Positions 4,590 to 8,187 of a stretch of DNA of 8,187 nt are shown piece after piece. Position numbers and translations under genes: made by a program. The stretch comes from Flavobacteria bacterium RIFCSPLOWO2_12_FULL_31_7 (GTDB lineage Bacteria > Bacteroidota > Bacteroidia > Flavobacteriales > Flavobacteriaceae): assembly GCA_001800945.1 (NCBI GenBank), contig MGWJ01000084.1, positions 1 through 8,187 of the forward strand, given 5' to 3'. Below the pieces are notes generated by a model. That model had not been told where the DNA came from. It did not search any database and saw only the letters and a program-made list of their open reading frames with translations. Position 1 is the stretch's first letter. Every line of letters begins with the position of its first letter.

Positions 4590-5120
4590 ATGGCAACAAC
4601 TAAATGGGCAATCGACCCAACACACTCAGAAATCGGATTTAAAGTTAAACACATGATGTTTACAAATGTATCTGGAAAATTTGGAACTTATGAAGCAAAC
4701 ATTGCAACAGAAGGTGACGATTTTACCAAATCAAATATTGAATTTTCGGCAGATATTAATTCAGTAGATACCAATAATTCGGACAGAGATAATCATTTAA
4801 AAAGTGGTGATTTCTTCGATGCGGAAAGTCATCCAAAAATGATCTTCAAATCAACTTCTTTAACTAAAGTTGACGATGAAAATTATGAATTAACTGGAGA
4901 TTTAACTTTCAAAGGAATTACTAAAACTGTAAAATTACCTGCTGAAGTTAGTCCAGTTATGAAAGATCCTTGGGGAAATTCAAAAATTGGTTTGAATATT
5001 TTTGGAAAAATCAATCGTAAAGATTGGGGTTTAAACTGGAATTCTGCTCTAGAAACTGGCGGTGTTTTAGTTGGCGAAGAAGTAAAATTAAACATCGAAT
5101 TACAACTTGTAAAACAATAA
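4590..5120 (+). CDS. YceI family lipocalin-like protein, cytoplasmic form
   Basis: The 176-residue product has the YceI beta-barrel pattern from end to end: WAIDPTHSEIGFKVKHMMFTNVSGKF at the N-terminus, SVDTNNSDRDNHLKSGDFFDAESHPKM in the middle (the family's N-RD-HL-S-DFFD-E-P motif), LTGDLTFKGITKTVKLP, and a C-terminal DWGLNWN--LETGGVLVGEEVKL. The fold encloses a long hydrophobic cavity that in known structures holds isoprenoid chains such as polyprenyl or ubiquinone-like lipids. Many YceI proteins are periplasmic, but this one starts directly at the mature domain with no signal peptide, so it should be cytoplasmic. Its promoter carries the same palindrome as the pirin operon, implying co-regulation. 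It is monocistronic, ending at a bidirectional terminator. Confidence 0.93.
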   Translation: MATTKWAIDPTHSEIGFKVKHMMFTNVSGKFGTYEANIATEGDDFTKSNIEFSADINSVDTNNSDRDNHLKSGDFFDAESHPKMIFKSTSLTKVDDENYELTGDLTFKGITKTVKLPAEVSPVMKDPWGNSKIGLNIFGKINRKDWGLNWNSALETGGVLVGEEVKLNIELQLVKQ

Positions 5121-5140
5121 TTGATTTGTAACATAAATGT

Positions 5141-5177
5141 AAAAACCCTGAGCTTATTTTAAGTTCAGGTTTTTTTA
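5141..5177. terminator. Bidirectional terminator between the YceI gene and the convergent membrane-protein gene
   Basis: Stem CCTGAGCTTA (5147-5156) and TAAGTTCAGG (5160-5169), 10 positions with one G-T wobble and a 3-nt loop, flanked by five A on the left (5141-5145) and eight T on the right (5170-5177). It lies between convergent stops at 5120 and 5197, so it can serve both strands; the T-tract is better for the plus strand. Confidence 0.87.
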
Positions 5178-5196
5178 TTTGTTATAAAATTGCTTT

Positions 5197-6825
5197 TTAT
5201 TTCTTCAAATTCACATTTTCAAATGTAGAAACATCTATAATTTCTTCATTATCTAAATCGAATGAAATTTTCACTTTATCACCAACTTCAGTAATTGGCA
5301 ATTGATTAGAAATTTGAGAAGAACCTACAAAAATATTCGGATAATCTTTCACCGTGAAATAATAAAAACTATTTCCGTTTTTCACATCAGTTTGAATTCT
5401 TTCAACAATAGATTCAATTACTTTTTTAGCCGATTTACTATCTATATTTAATTTATTTCCAGAAGAATTTAAAGCGGTTTTATAAGCCGTTAAAGCTTCA
5501 CGCATGGTGTTTCCAGTTCCAACAATCGTGTAATCGGCAATAGAAACCATCGCATACATTTTTACCAAGCCACCATTATCTTTTAATGTCATTACGTAAG
5601 TCGGAATGTTGTTAATATTGTATGGAATGGGTAAGGAAGCGGTAAACCCTTTTTCCTGAACTTTTCCTTGTGCCGAACTTTGTGCAGCATATTCTGTTGC
5701 ACCACTTTGTTTGTAAAATGTAGTTTCTTTGGTTCTGGTATCAACCAAAACAAATCCTACTGCAGATTCGTCTTTGCCTACTGAGGTGATTCCAGTATAC
5801 CAATACGATTTATTGTCTTTTCCATAAACTAAAGTCAAATCTTCTGTAATTTGTAGTTTGTTTTCGTTAGAAAAATTCCAATAGCCTTTTACATATTCAC
5901 CCCAATCATTCAATTGGTTTTTTATGAATGAAATAGGCTGAATTCTATCTACCCAAATCGGGGTGTTTGTAATGTCGTATTCTTTAATATCTCCAGTTTG
6001 TGCATCTAAAACCACTACGCCAGTTGCATCATTTCCAGAAAAACCAATTTCTTTTTTGTACTTAGTGGCCACCCAAAACGGATTTCCTTTTTCGTCAATT
6101 TCAAATGTGAAATCAGCTAAACCAATCGTGTTATAGCCATTGAAGTACAAATATCTTCTCGTATCACTTTGAAAATAGGCTTGGTCTTGATATTTTAAAC
6201 GAATAGGTTTTCCATTCACTTCTTGTACTAATTTCACATCACGTTCATTGGTTGCCGAAACCATCACGTAACCAGTTGTTCCTTCAGAATTATTCAGCCA
6301 TTTTAAAAAACCTGAATGTACTAAAGGAGCAATCCAATATAATTTTCCGTTCACTTTCTGAATGAAAAATTCACCCAATTGTGCCTGACTACCTAATGCG
6401 GGTTGTGAACCTAATATTTTTTCACCCAACAAATACGCCAAATCTTCATCAACTACTCTAATTTCCTGCATTGAAATGGGTGCAATGTGTTGGGTTAATT
6501 TATCGCCATTTGCCACTTTTCCAATTAAATTTCTGTAATCTTGATTTCTAAAAATCGGATGTGAAGTGAAAAAAGGTAAAACTAAGGCATAAAAAATCGC
6601 AGTGACAACTAATAGAACTGGAATTTTCCAAAAAACGCTTACGGCTTTATAACTTTTTCCATCCGAACTAATTTTAAAAGTAGAAAAAGAGAAAAACAAA
6701 ATCGCAGCAATAATAATAAGTAAAAAGGTAATTCCCGAAAATCCGTAACTCAAAACAGGTAAAGTAAGATAAAAGTATCCTAGAGTTATGGTAACAATAA
6801 GAAAAATAGGTAACAATTTTTTCAT
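5197..6825 (-). CDS. Conserved membrane-anchored protein of unknown function, 542 aa
   Basis: Three hydrophobic segments sit at the N-terminus (about residues 4-25, 29-48 and 66-86), followed by about 455 mainly polar residues with no further membrane segment. Lysines after the start (2-3) and in the 51-67 loop predict N-terminus inside and the large domain in the periplasm. The soluble part begins FRNQDYRNLIGKV (92-104), then has VVDEDLAYLLGEKILGSQPALGSQ, GKLYWIAPLVHSGFLKW and GTTGYVMVSATN, suggesting a multi-domain, beta-rich protein. The last 60 residues (YFTVKDYPNIFVGSSQISNQ to the end) look like a small separate beta-domain. I have a memory of similar uncharacterised proteins in other phyla, but cannot name a family or reaction. 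Its stop lies 20 nt beyond the shared terminator. The start at 6825 is the natural one: MKKLLPIFLIV leads straight into the first membrane segment. Confidence 0.85.
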   Translation of the reverse strand: MKKLLPIFLIVTITLGYFYLTLPVLSYGFSGITFLLIIIAAILFFSFSTFKISSDGKSYKAVSVFWKIPVLLVVTAIFYALVLPFFTSHPIFRNQDYRNLIGKVANGDKLTQHIAPISMQEIRVVDEDLAYLLGEKILGSQPALGSQAQLGEFFIQKVNGKLYWIAPLVHSGFLKWLNNSEGTTGYVMVSATNERDVKLVQEVNGKPIRLKYQDQAYFQSDTRRYLYFNGYNTIGLADFTFEIDEKGNPFWVATKYKKEIGFSGNDATGVVVLDAQTGDIKEYDITNTPIWVDRIQPISFIKNQLNDWGEYVKGYWNFSNENKLQITEDLTLVYGKDNKSYWYTGITSVGKDESAVGFVLVDTRTKETTFYKQSGATEYAAQSSAQGKVQEKGFTASLPIPYNINNIPTYVMTLKDNGGLVKMYAMVSIADYTIVGTGNTMREALTAYKTALNSSGNKLNIDSKSAKKVIESIVERIQTDVKNGNSFYYFTVKDYPNIFVGSSQISNQLPITEVGDKVKISFDLDNEEIIDVSTFENVNLKK

Positions 6826-6901
6826 AAAAATTAGTTTAGTTTTTGTGTCTATTAGACTTCCATTTAAAGCAATTGTTACAAGTATTTGGAATAGTTGGAG
6901 G

Positions 6902-7561
6902 CTATTCGTTGGCTAATTTCTTCTTTTTAAAAATTTGTAATTCTTGATAAATGAAATACTGTAACAAGATATATAGTAAGGAATTGAATACCCAAATATC
7001 AATAAAGGGTTCTTCAATTAGTATTAAATCAATATTTCCTGTCAAAAATATCACGCTACTACTCATTAAATAAATTCCTAAACCACTAAAGAAATAGGTG
7101 AATTTCACGTTCTTTTTTTCGAAATTATAATAGAAATAATACAAAATATAACTAATGATTGTAAAAGAGGTTAGGCCAATTTCAAGCGTATTAAATTTCC
7201 AAAATGAAAAGGAATTTAGTAAATAAGAACAGGCAATTATCACTAAAAAGACAACACTGATTAAAATGATATTTCTACTAATTTTTTGAATTTCTTTAAA
7301 TAAAAAAGCAAAAAATAATGTTATTATCAAAAATTGAAAATTGAAATAAAAGTGCGAAATAAAAATATTTGAACCTGGATCAAGGAAGCCTAAAACATGA
7401 CAACATATTTCTATAACTAGCATGGTTAGCAAGTAAATTGAAAACACACTAAATGTTTTAGTTTTAATTTTATCTATTAAATATAAACTATGGAAAGTGT
7501 TAAAGGCAAGAAAAAACAATCCAATTAAACTAATTGAAAAGGAAATTAAATATTTATCCAT
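6902..7561 (-). CDS. Seven-helix integral membrane protein of unknown function, 219 aa
   Basis: Nearly the whole protein is hydrophobic, with about seven predicted membrane helices (residues 5-29, 38-60, 68-88, 96-115, 127-146, 154-175 and 186-208) joined by short loops. The C-terminus is basic and polar (FKKKKLANE), placing it in the cytoplasm. The pattern ISHFYFNFQFLIITLFFAFLFKE in helix 3 recalls the small 7-helix proteins often found in Flavobacteriia, sometimes next to a histidine kinase, which suggests a sensory input module. No kinase or response regulator is present in this window, so that role is unproven. It lies 76 nt upstream of the 542-aa gene on the same strand and may share its transcript. 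It is divergent from fabD across a 101-nt AT-rich gap, where a weak reverse-strand box TACTTTTA (7589-7596) may be its promoter. Confidence 0.75.
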   Translation of the reverse strand: MDKYLISFSISLIGLFFLAFNTFHSLYLIDKIKTKTFSVFSIYLLTMLVIEICCHVLGFLDPGSNIFISHFYFNFQFLIITLFFAFLFKEIQKISRNIILISVVFLVIIACSYLLNSFSFWKFNTLEIGLTSFTIISYILYYFYYNFEKKNVKFTYFFSGLGIYLMSSSVIFLTGNIDLILIEEPFIDIWVFNSLLYILLQYFIYQELQIFKKKKLANE

Positions 7562-7628
7562 AACTATGCTATTTAAAGTTTCCTTTTATAAAAGTAATTA
7601 TTTTATTATAATTTTTTATTTAAAATTG

Positions 7629-7636
7629 TACTTTTG
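7629..7636 (+). promoter_or_regulatory. Bacteroidetes-type -7 promoter box for fabD
   Basis: TACTTTTG matches TAnnTTTG perfectly and lies 26 nt before the fabD ATG, so the leader would be about 20 nt. No clear -33 TTG is seen upstream in the A/T-only stretch (7597-7627). Confidence 0.6.
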
Positions 7637-7662
7637 TTTTATAAATTAAAGAAATTCATACT

Positions 7663-8187
7663 ATGAAAGCATACGTTTTTCCTGGACAAGGCGCGCAATT
7701 TACCGGAATGGGTAAAGATTTATACGAAAATTCAGCAGTAGCTAAAGAAATGTTCGAAAGAGCCAACGAAATTTTAGGTTTCCGCATTACAGATATTATG
7801 TTCGAAGGAACGGCAGAAGAATTAAAAGAAACGAAAGTAACACAACCAGCTGTTTTTTTACATTCGGTAATTTTAGCTAAAACATTAGAAGACTTTAAAC
7901 CAGAAATGGTAGCCGGACATTCGTTAGGTGAATTTTCTGCCTTAGTAGCTAATGGTGCTTTATCTTTTGAAGATGCATTAGTATTAGTTTCTAAAAGAGC
8001 TATGGCGATGCAAAAAGCTTGTGAAATTACACCTTCAACAATGGCAGCGGTTTTAAATTTAGATGATAAAATTGTAGAAGATATTTGTGCTTCAATTGAT
8101 GGAGTAGTTGTGGCTGCAAATTATAACTGTCCTGGACAATTGGTAATTTCTGGGGAATACAAAGCAGTAGAATTAGCTTGCGAAAAA
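7663..8187 (+). CDS. fabD: Malonyl-CoA:ACP transacylase FabD, N-terminal 175 residues (3' end off window)
   Basis: The frame is open from ATG at 7663 to the right edge, giving 175 of the usual 290-310 residues. It shows the FabD hallmarks: MKAYVFPGQGAQFTGMG at the start (GQGAQ oxyanion-hole loop, residues 8-12), TQPAVFLHSV (60-69), the nucleophile motif GHSLGEFSAL with Ser87, and the substrate carboxylate-binding arginine in SKRAMAMQ (Arg112). The conserved segment VVVAANYNCPGQLVISG follows near residues 146-162. The catalytic histidine should lie beyond the edge. FabD moves malonyl from CoA to acyl carrier protein, supplying the extender unit for fatty-acid elongation in the cytosol. It is a housekeeping gene with its own promoter, transcribed away from the 7-helix protein gene. 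Confidence 0.97.
   Translation, partial: MKAYVFPGQGAQFTGMGKDLYENSAVAKEMFERANEILGFRITDIMFEGTAEELKETKVTQPAVFLHSVILAKTLEDFKPEMVAGHSLGEFSALVANGALSFEDALVLVSKRAMAMQKACEITPSTMAAVLNLDDKIVEDICASIDGVVVAANYNCPGQLVISGEYKAVELACEK

Noticed and set aside
4883..5134. 83-codon reverse ORF under the YceI gene
   Set aside because: It lies almost entirely antisense to conserved YceI coding sequence and has no promoter or ribosome site.
6847..6857. Short palindrome GTCTATTAGAC upstream of the 542-aa gene
   Set aside because: Arms of only 5 bp, single copy, no adjacent recognisable promoter box; too weak to call an operator.
7583..7594. Perfect 12-bp palindrome CTTTTATAAAAG between the divergent 7-helix and fabD genes
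   Set aside because: It is built almost only of A/T in a very AT-rich gap, where such palindromes are expected by chance; no second copy is seen in the window.

Overview
The window looks like chromosomal DNA from a Flavobacterium-like member of the Bacteroidetes. It is strongly AT-rich, coding regions prefer A/T-ending codons, Shine-Dalgarno sequences are weak, and several intergenic regions carry the Bacteroidetes -7 promoter box TAnnTTTG. Proteins read like flavobacterial versions of their families. No rRNA, tRNA, CRISPR array or transposase gene is visible.

Layout. (1) 3-947 (+): C-terminal part of a U32-family peptidase-like protein cut by the left edge, followed by a clear terminator. 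(2) 989-3812 (+): a compact redox/stress-type gene cluster with its own promoter. It encodes a pirin (1150), a small YjdJ-type acetyltransferase (1907), an OsmC/YhfA-like protein (2246), a YjdI-type divergent iron-sulfur protein (2656), an SRPBCC/DUF1857-like protein (2884) and an NADPH-dependent FMN reductase-like flavoprotein (3291). The last four are packed with gaps of 2 and 0 nt and a 1-nt overlap. (3) 3814-4022: a roughly 209-bp non-coding inverted-repeat element resembling a MITE. (4) 4047-4463: a second, classical OsmC peroxidase with a strong terminator. (5) 4590-5120: a cytoplasmic YceI-family protein, followed by a terminator shared with the convergent gene. (6) 5197-7561 (-): two membrane proteins of unknown role. 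(7) 7663 to the right edge (+): fabD, malonyl-CoA:ACP transacylase, truncated.

The most interesting signal is regulatory. A 16-bp palindrome of the form CTTAATCTAnRTTAAG lies upstream of both the pirin operon and the YceI gene. In each case it is exactly 22 nt before a TAnnTTTG box and directly after a terminator T-tract; the surrounding 26-bp blocks match at 24 positions. This suggests that one unseen transcription factor (LysR-, MarR- or HxlR-like are all possible) controls the pirin cluster and YceI together, and osmC may belong to the same response. The pirin transcript also has a roughly 110-nt leader with a 21-codon small ORF that overlaps a perfect 10-bp stem.

Taken together, region 2-5 looks like a small stress regulon for peroxides, electrophiles or quinones. 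It holds two different two-cysteine OsmC proteins, a flavin reductase, a small Fe-S protein, a possible quinone dioxygenase-like pirin and a lipid/isoprenoid-binding YceI protein. That joint function is inference; the individual family calls are mostly firm.
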